In this document: in pieces, positions 55,311 to 63,779 of the stretch
Numbering within the stretch: position 1 is the stretch's first letter
Layout: every line of letters begins with the position of its first letter
Origin: an uncultured Desulfovibrio sp.
GTDB lineage: Bacteria > Desulfobacterota > Desulfovibrionia > Desulfovibrionales > Desulfovibrionaceae
Reading direction: 5' to 3'
Length of the DNA: 64,000 nt
Assembly (NCBI RefSeq): GCF_902477725.1
Contig: NZ_CABSIF010000014.1
Span: forward strand, 27,491-91,490
Made by a program: the position numbers and the translations under genes
The notes under the pieces: model-generated
Told to the model about the DNA's origin: nothing
Databases searched by the model: none
The model's input: the letters and a program-made list of their open reading frames with translations, nothing else

Positions 55311-55325
55311 GCAAAGTTTGAGCCA
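55311..55325 (-). promoter_or_regulatory. Sigma-54 promoter of the aldolase/LarA/transporter operon
   Basis: On the minus strand TGGCTCAAACTTTGC: GG and GC at the canonical 12-base offset, TTGC exact. It lies about 155 bases before the aldolase ATG. Confidence 0.75.
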
Positions 55326-55378
55326 ATAGTTTAACATGTCAAAATATAAAGATAATACTGGAGTTGTCTTGCCCTCTG

Positions 55379-55414
55379 CTGATGCGTTTTGCCCACATGT
55401 GTGGTGTAAAAAAC
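55379..55414 (-). promoter_or_regulatory. Candidate activator site of the aldolase operon
   Basis: Minus-strand GGCAAAACGCATCAG (55393-55379) matches GGCAAAATGCATCTG upstream of pdxA-like 1 at 13 of 15 bases. A partial inverted arm GTTTTTTAC lies beside it. It is about 56 bases upstream of the -24 element. Confidence 0.55.
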
Positions 55415-56013
55415 TTCAGATAATTCTTCTTGTGCACGAATCGAATTTTTCATCAGCGCGGTGCTACCGTTACGGCCTGAGACCCCACTGAATACCTTGA
55501 TTGCAGCATTCTAAAGCAGACAGTGGTGCAATTACTCAATGCCGTGTGCATCCCTATCGACAAGCTGATGCCCTTACGCTAACTTGATATACAACTTTAG
55601 GCCGAATCATGTCGGCGGCATCTGCAACAGCAAGGTATCCTGTGTTTTTTTATAGCGCTTGTCGTGTCCTGCCTGTCTTTAAGGGCGGCGGGTCATGACA
55701 GCATCAGCGCCTTCAGGTTGGAGGCCCTCATTCGAGGTGGCGTGTCCGCGCCCGCCTGTTTCCCCTTCCCATAGCCTAGGCAGGAAGCGGGGGCTTTTTT
55801 ATTGCCTGCCGTACTCCTGCTCTTGTTCCATATCTCCCCACGTTTCCCCATGTAGCAGTTTAGTTGCCGAAGCTTTCCATTGTATTGACCGTCTTGCAGC
55901 ACTGCGCTGCTGGCGCTTTTGTCATATTGCCCGCTCCACAGCCTTGCGCTGTGCGGCGGGTTTTGTTTTGCGTTTTTGTACCGCAGCAATGGGTACGATC
56001 AGGAGTATGCGCT
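55415..56013 (+). other. Intergenic region with two terminator-like hairpins
   Basis: No supported coding gene. A bulged stem CCCCTTCC/GGAA-GC-GGGG followed by CTTTTTTA lies near 55762-55803. A second stem GCCCGC..CACAGC/GCTGTG..GCGGG followed by TTTTGTTTT lies at about 55929-55970. Both point to the plus strand, so one or two short transcripts may end here, or they may form a leader of the downstream activase gene. Confidence 0.4.
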
Positions 56014-56922
56014 ATGTATGTAGCTGGAATTGATGTGGGTTCTGTGGCTGCAAAGGCCGTTGTGCTTGAGCTGCTGCCCAACGGCGGCTCGCAGATTGCC
56101 GGGCGGGCAGTGCTGCCCACAGGCTGGAATACCGCCGAGGCGGGCGAATTTGCGCTCAACAATGCCTGCGAGGCTGCCGCAATGGCGCGCAACGACCTGA
56201 GGCATGTCACTGCCACGGGTTACGGGCGCATTGCCCTGCCTTTTGCAGACAAAACGGTTACGGAGATCAGTTGCCACGCACGGGGCGCTGCGCATCTTTT
56301 TCCCCGCGTGGGGCTTGTGCTCGATATCGGCGGGCAGGATAGCAAGGTAATAAGCCTGGATATCCCGCGTGAATCGGAAGCGGCCAATCTGGATGCGGGC
56401 AGTCTGGATGCAGCTGGCGGCACGGCCAGTTTGGGCGTGCTCAAATCCGCCAGCAAGCCGGGCGCAGTGCGCGATTTTTTGATGAACGACAAGTGCGCGG
56501 CAGGCACCGGACGTTTTTTGCAGGTGCTCTCGGGTATTTTGAACATGCCGTTGGACGAGCTGGGCAAGGCAGCCGCCACTGGCAAGCCTGTGGCCATCTC
56601 AAGCATGTGCGCTGTGTTTGCAGAAACAGAGATTGTGGGCCTGCTGGCCCGCAGCACGCCGCCGCAAGATATAGCAGCAGGGGTGTTCCGCGCCATTGCC
56701 CGCAGAATGTGCGCCCTTGCCCGGCGCATCCCCATGCAGGGGGAATGCGTATTTACTGGCGGTCTGGCAACCAGCCCCGCCTTTGCCGCCATACTTTCAG
56801 ACGAATTCGGCCTGCCCGTTCAGGTGCCGCACGACCCGCAGACTGTGGGTGCGCTGGGGGCGGCCCTGATTGCCGCAGATTTGTGCGCGAAAAAAGACCG
56901 CGCTCTCAATACACAGCGATAA
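56014..56922 (+). CDS. ATP-dependent activase (HgdC/YjiL family)
   Basis: 303-residue ASKHA ATPase with a bridging [4Fe-4S] cluster that injects low-potential electrons into its partner. GIDVGSVAAKAVVL (phosphate 1), DIGGQDSKVI, the cluster cysteines in NDKCAAGTGRFL and SSMCAVFAETE, and FTGGLATSPAF. Between DIGGQDSKVI and NDKCAAG there is an extra Ala/Ser/Gly-rich stretch of roughly 30 residues not usual in the family. The start at 56014 has AGGAG eight bases before it. It is coupled to the next gene, its expected partner. Confidence 0.9.
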   Translation: MYVAGIDVGSVAAKAVVLELLPNGGSQIAGRAVLPTGWNTAEAGEFALNNACEAAAMARNDLRHVTATGYGRIALPFADKTVTEISCHARGAAHLFPRVGLVLDIGGQDSKVISLDIPRESEAANLDAGSLDAAGGTASLGVLKSASKPGAVRDFLMNDKCAAGTGRFLQVLSGILNMPLDELGKAAATGKPVAISSMCAVFAETEIVGLLARSTPPQDIAAGVFRAIARRMCALARRIPMQGECVFTGGLATSPAFAAILSDEFGLPVQVPHDPQTVGALGAALIAADLCAKKDRALNTQR

Positions 56923-56953
56923 CCTCAATAACCTCGCAAGGAAGGAAAGCATC

Positions 56954-58093
56954 ATGAAGTGTGCCAGCTTTGACCGCATTATTACCGCTTTTGAAAAAAA
57001 CGCTCTGGCAGTGCAGGAGGCCAAGAGGGAAGGTAAAAAAGTTGTGGGCCAGTACTGCCTGTACAGCCCTTCTGAAATAGCGGTGGCCGCAGGGGCCATT
57101 CCGGTTTCCTTGTGCGGCACCCGCAACGATTCCATCCCTGCGGCAGAAGAAATGCTGCCCCGCGCCCTTTGTCCGCTCATCAAGAGCAGCTTCGGCTTTG
57201 CGCTTAAAGACAGTTGCCCCTACCTGAGCGCGGCAGATGTGGTTGTGGCCGACACCACCTGTGACGGCAAAAAGAAAATGTACGAGCTGCTTGCAGCCTA
57301 CAAACCCGTTTTTCTGCTGCAACTGCCCCAGGTGCAGAATGATGACGCCCTTGCATACTGGCGGCATCAGTTTGAGCTGCTCATCGCCTATCTGGAAAAA
57401 GAATTTGGCGTATCCATCACAGAGCAGAAACTGCGCGACGCCATCAAGCTCATGAACCGCGAACGCATGGCCCTCAAGGCAGTTATGGATCTGGCAAAGC
57501 GCAAACCCTCGCCCATTACGGGCATGGAGCTGCTGGAAATCGGGTTCAAAACGTCCTTCTTCCCCGACAAGGAAAAAGGCATCTCCATGATGCTGGAACT
57601 GGCGGACGATCTGGGCAAAATGGCCGATGCGGGGCAGACAGGCGTTGCCGCGAGCGCGCCGCGCATACTGCTGACGGGCGTTCCTGTGGGCATGGGGTCG
57701 CACAAGGTTGTGCGCCTGATTGAAGAATGTGGCGGCAGCGTGGTCTGCCTTGATAACTGCTCCGGCTACAAGAAAACCCGCGTGATGATGGATGAGCAGG
57801 GCGACCCGCTGACCGAGATGGCCCGCCGTTATCTGGATGTGCCCTGTGCCGTCATGTCGCCCAATCCGCGCCGCTACGAGGCCATCCGTGAACTGGCGGC
57901 AGATTTCGCGGTGGATGCTGTGCTTGATCTGACATGGCAGGGCTGCCAGACTTATGCGGTGGAATCGTCCTCTCTCAAGAAATTTGTTCAGGATTCCTTG
58001 CAGTTGCCCTTCCTGCAAATCGAAACAGACTACTCTGAAACGGATACGGAACAGCTCAAGGTTCGCATAGAAGCGTTTATTGAAATGCTGTAG
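56954..58093 (+). CDS. Double-cubane cluster protein (HgdB/YjiM family)
   Basis: 379 residues related to 2-hydroxyacyl-CoA dehydratase subunits. A single ~380-residue subunit beside a single activase fits the YjiM/YjiL double-cubane group rather than the two-subunit dehydratases (which need two such genes). Candidate cluster cysteines: GQYCLYSPSE, RALCPLIKS, DSCPYLS, TTCDGKKK and WQGCQTYAVES. Double-cubane proteins reduce small molecules such as acetylene in vitro; the natural substrate is unknown. AAGGAAAG precedes the ATG. Confidence 0.85.
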   Translation: MKCASFDRIITAFEKNALAVQEAKREGKKVVGQYCLYSPSEIAVAAGAIPVSLCGTRNDSIPAAEEMLPRALCPLIKSSFGFALKDSCPYLSAADVVVADTTCDGKKKMYELLAAYKPVFLLQLPQVQNDDALAYWRHQFELLIAYLEKEFGVSITEQKLRDAIKLMNRERMALKAVMDLAKRKPSPITGMELLEIGFKTSFFPDKEKGISMMLELADDLGKMADAGQTGVAASAPRILLTGVPVGMGSHKVVRLIEECGGSVVCLDNCSGYKKTRVMMDEQGDPLTEMARRYLDVPCAVMSPNPRRYEAIRELAADFAVDAVLDLTWQGCQTYAVESSSLKKFVQDSLQLPFLQIETDYSETDTEQLKVRIEAFIEML

Positions 58094-58117
58094 AAGCTGC
58101 GGCTACTCTCGCCAGCG

Positions 58118-58180
58118 TCAGGCGGCCGCGCTGCTCCCGAATGTAATTACGGGGCAGGGTAGGCCGCCTGATTTCTTTTG
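58118..58180 (+). terminator. Terminator after the double-cubane gene
   Basis: TCAGGCGGCC (58118-58127) and GGCCGCCTGA (58162-58171) are exact arms, followed by TTTCTTTT. Confidence 0.7.
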
Positions 58181-58203
58181 CGGGTGCGCATGCGCTTGGG
58201 GTC

Positions 58204-59403
58204 TCAGATTATGGTCTTGGCAGACTCAGCTTCTCTTTTTGCGCACTTGTAATGGTACATCCTAACGTCTGCCCGCGAAATGGTGTCGTCAATGCTGTCA
58301 TCCTGCTCCGGGTCAAATTGCGCAATGCCGTACGAAAAGCACAGGCAGAAGTTTCCAATGGTAACTTGTCGTGCCTCCACGCAAATTTCAGCAACCTTTT
58401 TTTCTGTTGCGTCCAGGCTGGCGTTGAACAGTAATGTAACAAATTCATCACCGCCAATGCGGTATGTTGAGCCCTGAGTCCTGAAATTTTTCATAAGAAG
58501 CTGGGCAAGGGCCCTGATGTGTTCATCGCCAGCCGAGTGACCAAACTGGTCGTTGATGGCTTTAAGTTTGTTCAGGTCGCACGACACCACGGTTATGTTT
58601 TTTTGTTGCTCTGTACCGTGCAGCTTGTGGGTAGCCAGTTCAAAGGCGTTGCGGTTCATTGCGCCTGTGAGCAAATCTGTATATGCGAGCCATTGATAGA
58701 GCGGAATGGAAAAGCTGCGAATCAGCACAATGGCCACAAAGCCAACGCCAATGGCAACGCAAATGGAAGCAATGATGTAATACCGCTGGGAGCTTGCGGT
58801 ATTTTCAGCAAAATATTCTCCGTCAAATTCGATAACAAGAGCGCCAACCGTGACTCCGTTGTTCTTGATCGGTTCGCAAGACGGAATAATCATGCCCCAT
58901 GATGTATTAAGGATTTCTGTTCCATGAAAAACATCACCATCCAGACATCTGTTCACAGCGGGGAGAATTTCGGCTTCTATGGGCGAACCGCAGGCACGAA
59001 AATCTTCTGAATCCCGTGGCAGGCCATCAACAACATATATGGCATTGCCTTCAGAATTGCGCTTTGCCGTGTAGAGATACCTGACGGCGGTTATTTTACG
59101 AACATCGTCAAGCTCTTGCTGCACCTCATTGTAAAGGTGCGAATCCTCATCTTTATCATCATAAATTGCAGTGAAGTTTTCTGGCGGTATGCGGTCAAGC
59201 AAGAGAGAAAAAATGGCGTCTGACCTCATGGTTGTTATGAGTTTTAAATCAAGATTTCTGTAATAATAGAAAATTGAAGTTATCAACGCCGCAGTTATTA
59301 TTATGGAAATAACAACGAGAGAGAGTAATTTTAACTCTGCGCGTGAGAAGGTTTTATCAAATTTGTTTCTGTCCGTTGATTCTGTATAGTACTTCTTGAG
59401 CAT
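58204..59403 (-). CDS. Membrane diguanylate cyclase
   Basis: Makes c-di-GMP. 399 residues: a membrane segment (about 27-49), a periplasmic sensor domain (about 50-205), a second membrane segment (about 208-230), then GGDEF. The active-site motif is intact (YRIGGDEFVTL). The inhibitory I-site RxxD upstream is changed (RTQG), so product inhibition may be lost. Divergent from islA across about 580 bases. Confidence 0.92.
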   Translation of the reverse strand: MLKKYYTESTDRNKFDKTFSRAELKLLSLVVISIIITAALITSIFYYYRNLDLKLITTMRSDAIFSLLLDRIPPENFTAIYDDKDEDSHLYNEVQQELDDVRKITAVRYLYTAKRNSEGNAIYVVDGLPRDSEDFRACGSPIEAEILPAVNRCLDGDVFHGTEILNTSWGMIIPSCEPIKNNGVTVGALVIEFDGEYFAENTASSQRYYIIASICVAIGVGFVAIVLIRSFSIPLYQWLAYTDLLTGAMNRNAFELATHKLHGTEQQKNITVVSCDLNKLKAINDQFGHSAGDEHIRALAQLLMKNFRTQGSTYRIGGDEFVTLLFNASLDATEKKVAEICVEARQVTIGNFCLCFSYGIAQFDPEQDDSIDDTISRADVRMYHYKCAKREAESAKTII

Positions 59404-59729
59404 ATCAGATTCCCTTGAAATGAATGCGATGATGGCTTCTCAATTTATACGCTACAATAAACTATATTTGATATCAAGCTTCTCAACTTTTTGAAATAAT
59501 TATCTTATAATAAACAGGATATTGAAGTAAAAAATTTTATGAGTCAAATTGGTCGCGTAAATATAAGTTAATTTAATCTGCAAATATTAATATCGAAAGT
59601 GTGGTTGAAGTCATTGTCAGCTCGCATAAGTAACCACGCAGTTACATTTTTTGTCTGGGAGGGATATGCCTGTAGTGGGTGAACGGGCGGTATGCGCAGT
59701 ACAAGCGATGGCAAAAAGGTGAGATTGTG
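59404..59729. other. A+T-rich divergent promoter region
   Basis: Between the cyclase and islA. No gene or clear motif is seen in this part; the recognisable control elements of islA begin at 59730. Confidence 0.5.
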
Positions 59730-59769
59730 AAAAAGTGTTTTTTTGCACTGTTGCAAAAAAACACTTTTT
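59730..59769 (+). promoter_or_regulatory. Perfect 18-bp hairpin with the TGTTTTTTTGCAC element
   Basis: Two exact 18-base arms (59730-59747 and 59752-59769) flank CTGT. The left arm contains TGTTTTTTTGCAC (59736-59748), which recurs exactly at 63780-63792. It lies about 130-170 bases upstream of the islA -24 element. It may be an activator site, or a terminator-like structure. Confidence 0.55.
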
Positions 59770-59806
59770 TAAATTATATTGTAAATTAAGTATGTTATAA
59801 AAAATA

Positions 59807-59824
59807 TGTTGTAAATTTGCAACA
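59807..59824 (+). promoter_or_regulatory. Palindromic operator upstream of islA
   Basis: TGTTGTAAATTTGCAACA, an 18-bp palindrome with one mismatched pair. Nearly the same sequence, TGTTGCAATTTTGCAACA, lies after islB at 63857-63874. It is 77 bases before the sigma-54 promoter. Confidence 0.6.
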
Positions 59825-59900
59825 ATGAGAATTGATGATGGTTTCTGGAATTTTGGAGATATTTTTAAAAAATATAAATATTACATATAGTTAAATATAA

Positions 59901-59915
59901 TGGCACGGATGATGC
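59901..59915 (+). promoter_or_regulatory. Sigma-54 promoter of islA
   Basis: TGGCACGGATGATGC: the -24 half matches TGGCACG exactly; the -12 is ATGC instead of TTGC; the GG-GC offset is the canonical 12. It lies 72 bases before the islA ATG. Confidence 0.75.
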
Positions 59916-59986
59916 TCTTATGTGGTCATTGAGATGAATATCACAAGCATCTCGCTTGAACATAATCACCATTCAGGAGTTTCATC

Positions 59987-62461
59987 ATGAGTCAGTGCGG
60001 TTGCTGCATGTCCCCCCAGGAAGAACGCGTTGTCAATAAAAGCGTTGACCGTAAAGGGCGCGAGCGCGTTTACGGCATTCTGGAACAGAACCAGTTCAGC
60101 CTTCCCCATGTGGACGTTGAGCGCGCCAAGTATTTCACCGAATCCATGCGCGAAACCGAAGGTGAACTGCTGACCCTGCGCTGGGCCAAGGCCCTGAAAA
60201 ACGTGGCCGAAAAAATCACCGTATACATTACCCCCAACCAGCTTATTGCTGGCCGCGTGGGCAAGTTTGGCCGTTACGGCATTCTGTATCCTGAAATCGA
60301 CGGCGACTTTTACCGCGAAGTGCTGGCCGACCTTGAGCACCGCGACAAGAGCCCCTTCCAGATTTCGCAGGAAGACATCAAGGTTGTTATGGAAGAGATC
60401 GCCCCCTACTGGGAAGGCAAGACCTACCATGAACACCTCAACAAGACCCTGCCTGCCGAAATCCGCAACGTCACCTATGTGGACGAACGCGGCCTCAAGT
60501 CCAAGTTCGTGGTAAGCGAAACCTCGTCCTACCGCTCGGCCCTTCAGTGGGTGCCGGACTACGAAAAGGTCATCAAGCGCGGCTTCCTCGATATTCAGAA
60601 AGAAGCCCGCGAAAAGCTTGCCACCCTTGATCTGACCAACTCCGTTGATCTGTGGGACAAGAAGCCCTTCCTCGAAGCCATGATCATCGTGTGCGACTCC
60701 ATCATGATCTGGGCCAAGCGCCACGCCGATCTGGCCCGCGAACTTGCCGCCAAGGAAGGTGACCCCAAGCGCAAGGCCGAGCTGCTCCAGATCGCCGAAA
60801 CCTGCGATCACGTGCCCGCACACCCTGCCCGCAGCTTCCGCGAAGCCATGCAGTGCCAGTGGTTTGTGCAGATGTTCTCGCGCATTGAGCAGAAGGCCAG
60901 CGCCATCATCTCCAATGGCCGTATGGACCAGTACCTGTACCCCCTGTACAAAAAGGACATTGAAGAAGGCATCATCAGCCGCGAAGAAGCCAAGGAACTG
61001 CTCGAATGCATGTGGGTGGACATGGCCCAGTTCATCGACCTGTACATCAACCCCACGGGCGTTGAATTTCAGGAAGGCTATGCTCACTGGGAAGCCGTGA
61101 CCATCGGCGGCCAGACCCCCGATGGCGAAGACGCCACCAACGATCTGACCTACCTGTTCCTTGAATCCAAGCGCGAATTCCCGCTCAACTACCCCGACCT
61201 TGCCGCGCGCATCCACTCCCGTTCGCCCGAACGCTTCCTGCGCGAAGTGGCCCTGACCATCAAGGACGGCTCCGGCTTCCCCAAGCTCATCAACGATGAA
61301 GAAGTGGTGTTCCTCAACACCATCAAGGGCTGCCCGGTCAACGAAGCTCTGGACTACGCCGTTTCCGGCTGCACCGAAACCCGCATGCCCAACCGCGATA
61401 CCTATACCTCCGGTTGCGTGTACGTGAACTTTGCCACCGCCCTTGAAATGACCATGTACAATGGCCGCATGCAGCACTACGGCGATGAGGTCGTGGGCCT
61501 TGAAACGGGCGAAGCGACCACCTTCAAGAGCTGGGAAGACTTTTACGAAGCCTACAAGGCCCAGCACCTCAACCTGCTGCGCAAGGCCTTCCAGCAGCAG
61601 CATGTGGTGGACAAGCTGCGCCCGCAGCACTTTGCCGCGCCGCTTTCTTCCGTGTTGCACAACCTGTGCATGGAAAACCTCATGGATCTGCACTGCGAAA
61701 AGATCCCCGGCGGCGTGGATTACTCCTACTTTGAATTCCTGGGCTACGGCACCGTGGTGGACTCCCTTGCCGCCATCAAAAAGCTGGTGTTTGAAGAAAA
61801 ACGCCTGACCATGAAAGAAGTGGTGGAAGCCTGCAAGGCCGACTTCAAGGGCGCCGAACCCGTGCGCGAAATGCTGCGCAACGCCCCCTGCTACGGCAAC
61901 AACGATCCCTATGTGGACAGCATTGCCAAGGACGTTGACCGCGTGACCCAGGTGGAAGCCGAAAAGAGCTCCCGCGATCGCGGCGTGCATGTGGACGTAC
62001 GCTACGTGCCCATCACCTCGCATGTGCCCTTTGGCAAGGTGGTTTCCGCCACGCCCAACGGTCGCCATGCCTGGACTGCGCTTTCCGACGGTTCTTCCGC
62101 TTCGCACGGCGCGGACAAGAACGGCCCCACCGCGGTTCTGCTTTCCAACTACCATTCCAAGAACTACGGCATGACCAACCGCGCTTCCCGCCTGCTGAAC
62201 ATCAAGCTGTCGCCCAAGTGCGTTTCCGGCGATGAAGGCACCGAGAAGATCGTGAACCTTATCCGCACCTGGTGCGACCTCAAGCTGTGGCACCTGCAGT
62301 TCAACATCGTGAACAGGCAGACCCTGCTCAACGCCCAGAAAGAACCCGACAACTACCGCAGCCTGCTGGTGCGCATTGCAGGGTACAGCGCGTATTTCTG
62401 CGATCTTTCCCGCGATCTGCAGAACGACATCATCGACCGCACCGAGCACGCCCAGTTCTAA
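59987..62461 (+). CDS. islA: Glycyl radical enzyme, probable isethionate sulfite-lyase
   Basis: Cleaves the C-S bond of isethionate to acetaldehyde and sulfite; sulfite is then a respiratory acceptor. 824 residues. The glycyl radical site is VRIAGYSAYF (Gly799) and the thiyl Cys462 is in SGCTET with Glu464 two residues on. Compared with residues I recall for Bilophila IslA (Arg189, Gln193, Cys468, Glu470, Arg678, glycyl radical Gly805), this protein has Arg183, Gln187, Cys462, Glu464, Arg672 and Gly799, all at a constant offset of six. Related sulfolyases such as HpsG (dihydroxypropanesulfonate) are the main alternative. AGGAG precedes the ATG; its activase is downstream. Confidence 0.85.
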   Translation: MSQCGCCMSPQEERVVNKSVDRKGRERVYGILEQNQFSLPHVDVERAKYFTESMRETEGELLTLRWAKALKNVAEKITVYITPNQLIAGRVGKFGRYGILYPEIDGDFYREVLADLEHRDKSPFQISQEDIKVVMEEIAPYWEGKTYHEHLNKTLPAEIRNVTYVDERGLKSKFVVSETSSYRSALQWVPDYEKVIKRGFLDIQKEAREKLATLDLTNSVDLWDKKPFLEAMIIVCDSIMIWAKRHADLARELAAKEGDPKRKAELLQIAETCDHVPAHPARSFREAMQCQWFVQMFSRIEQKASAIISNGRMDQYLYPLYKKDIEEGIISREEAKELLECMWVDMAQFIDLYINPTGVEFQEGYAHWEAVTIGGQTPDGEDATNDLTYLFLESKREFPLNYPDLAARIHSRSPERFLREVALTIKDGSGFPKLINDEEVVFLNTIKGCPVNEALDYAVSGCTETRMPNRDTYTSGCVYVNFATALEMTMYNGRMQHYGDEVVGLETGEATTFKSWEDFYEAYKAQHLNLLRKAFQQQHVVDKLRPQHFAAPLSSVLHNLCMENLMDLHCEKIPGGVDYSYFEFLGYGTVVDSLAAIKKLVFEEKRLTMKEVVEACKADFKGAEPVREMLRNAPCYGNNDPYVDSIAKDVDRVTQVEAEKSSRDRGVHVDVRYVPITSHVPFGKVVSATPNGRHAWTALSDGSSASHGADKNGPTAVLLSNYHSKNYGMTNRASRLLNIKLSPKCVSGDEGTEKIVNLIRTWCDLKLWHLQFNIVNRQTLLNAQKEPDNYRSLLVRIAGYSAYFCDLSRDLQNDIIDRTEHAQF

Positions 62462-62471
62462 ATATATCGCC

Positions 62472-62529
62472 GCGAGGGGCTTTTGCCGGACTGCGTCAAG
62501 TTTCTTGCCGGATACCAAAGGCCCCTCGC
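62472..62529 (+). promoter_or_regulatory. Hairpin after islA
   Basis: GCGAGGGGCTTTTG (62472-62485) and CAAAGGCCCCTCGC (62516-62529) pair with one G-U. There is no strong T tract. It probably lowers read-through into islB, since far less activase than lyase is needed. Confidence 0.6.
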
Positions 62530-62567
62530 AGCGATACTCTCCAAAACCCTCAAACAAACAGACCGTC

Positions 62568-62715
62568 AGGGGAGGGGGCAAGTCCCCTCCCGCAAATTTT
62601 CAGCGCAGACATCAGCCGTTTAACAGAGTGCAAGCCCGCCATCTGTTCCTGATTTCTGACCGCGTTGACCTTGCCAACGCTCCGGGGGGAGGGGAGCAAT
62701 CCCTTCCCCTTTTGA
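62568..62715 (+). promoter_or_regulatory. Two further G-rich hairpins before islB
   Basis: GGGGAGGGG-GCAAGT-CCCCTCCC near 62569-62592, and GGGGAGGG-AGCAAT-CCCTTCCCC followed by TTTTG near 62686-62713. Together with the first hairpin they fill the 300-base islA-islB gap, in which no gene is seen. Confidence 0.5.
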
Positions 62716-62764
62716 ATTTACTCAAACGGCGCGCCAGGGCTGGCCGCACACCAAGGATGACCCC

Positions 62765-63661
62765 ATGACTGACGCACAAGTACAAGGTGTTGTTTTTAAT
62801 ATACAGAAGTTCAGCGTGCACGATGGCGAAGGTATCCGTACCCTGGTTTTTCTTAAGGGCTGTCCTCTGCGTTGCCGCTGGTGCAGTAACCCCGAATCGC
62901 AGAATCTCCATCCCGAGCATGCCTTCAATCCTTCGCGCTGCCTTACTGCCCAGGTTTGCGGGCGCTGCCTCAATGCCTGTACTTCGGGCGCGCTCAGCCT
63001 TGTGGATGGCCTGATCGCGCATGACCGCAGCAAGTGCAGCGAATGCTTTGCCTGTGTGCGCGCCTGCCCCTCGGGCGCGCAGAGCGTATATGGCGAAACC
63101 ATGTCTGTGCGGCAGGTGCTTGATAAAGTTGAAGAGGACGGCGTTTTTTATCACCGTTCCGGCGGCGGCATGACACTCTCCGGCGGCGAGGCCCTCATGC
63201 AGCACGAATTTGCCAATGCTCTGCTGCGCGAGGCCCGCAAACATCACATCAATACCACCATCGAAACCTGCGGCTGCTATCCCTACGAGCATCTGCATGA
63301 GGCCTGCAAGCACCTGAACAAGCTGATTTTTGACATAAAGAGCCTTGACCCTGTGCAGCACAAAAAGCATACGGGCGTGGATAATATGCTGATTTTGCGC
63401 AATTTTGCACGAGTGTGCGAGGACTTTCCCCAGTTGCCCATACTTGCACGTACCCCGGTGATACCCGGATTCAATGACATTGAAGACGATATCCTGGCTA
63501 TCCGCGAATCAATTCCCCGGCGTCCCAATATCCAGTACGAACTGTTAGGCTACCACCGTATGGGGCAGCCCAAGTATGGCTACCTTGGCCGCCAGTATGA
63601 ACTGGAAGGCGCAAAGCTTGATGAAGCAAAGATGGAGCACTTGAGAAAAATTGCTTCTTAG
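62765..63661 (+). CDS. islB: Glycyl radical enzyme activase (radical SAM)
   Basis: Installs the glycyl radical on the lyase. 298 residues. Radical SAM motif CPLRCRWC, an inserted ferredoxin-like domain with two cluster sets (CLTAQVCGRCLNAC and CSECFACVRAC), then GGGMTLSGGEAL. This layout is that of GRE activases other than the PFL type. It uses SAM and reduced flavodoxin or ferredoxin. It is 304 bases downstream of islA on the same strand. Confidence 0.92.
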   Translation: MTDAQVQGVVFNIQKFSVHDGEGIRTLVFLKGCPLRCRWCSNPESQNLHPEHAFNPSRCLTAQVCGRCLNACTSGALSLVDGLIAHDRSKCSECFACVRACPSGAQSVYGETMSVRQVLDKVEEDGVFYHRSGGGMTLSGGEALMQHEFANALLREARKHHINTTIETCGCYPYEHLHEACKHLNKLIFDIKSLDPVQHKKHTGVDNMLILRNFARVCEDFPQLPILARTPVIPGFNDIEDDILAIRESIPRRPNIQYELLGYHRMGQPKYGYLGRQYELEGAKLDEAKMEHLRKIAS

Positions 63662-63690
63662 TGCTGAATTTGTTGTATTTTTATGGAATC

Positions 63691-63727
63691 AAGCGCCAGG
63701 ACCACAAGGCCCTGGCGTTCTTTTTTT
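63691..63727 (+). terminator. Terminator after islB
   Basis: CGCCAGG and CCTGGCG (63694-63700, 63711-63717) with a 10-base loop, followed by TTCTTTTTTT. Confidence 0.85.
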
Positions 63728-63779
63728 GGGGATGAATATTGGTGGTTGTGTAAAAATGCACAGCCAGCTATTGGGTGTG

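Noticed and set aside
55690..55810. 4.5S/SRP RNA or similar structured RNA
   Set aside because: GGCAGGAAGCGGGGG looked reminiscent, but the conserved SRP tetraloop and internal-loop sequences are absent.
56954..58093. Benzoyl-CoA reductase or 2-hydroxyglutaryl-CoA dehydratase
   Set aside because: Those need two related catalytic subunits; only one is present beside a single activase, which fits the double-cubane group better.
59966..62581. An 871-codon open frame on the minus strand across islA
   Set aside because: It is the mirror of the strongly codon-biased islA gene. The translation is low-complexity His/Gly/Val-rich, matches no family, and islA carries all catalytic motifs.
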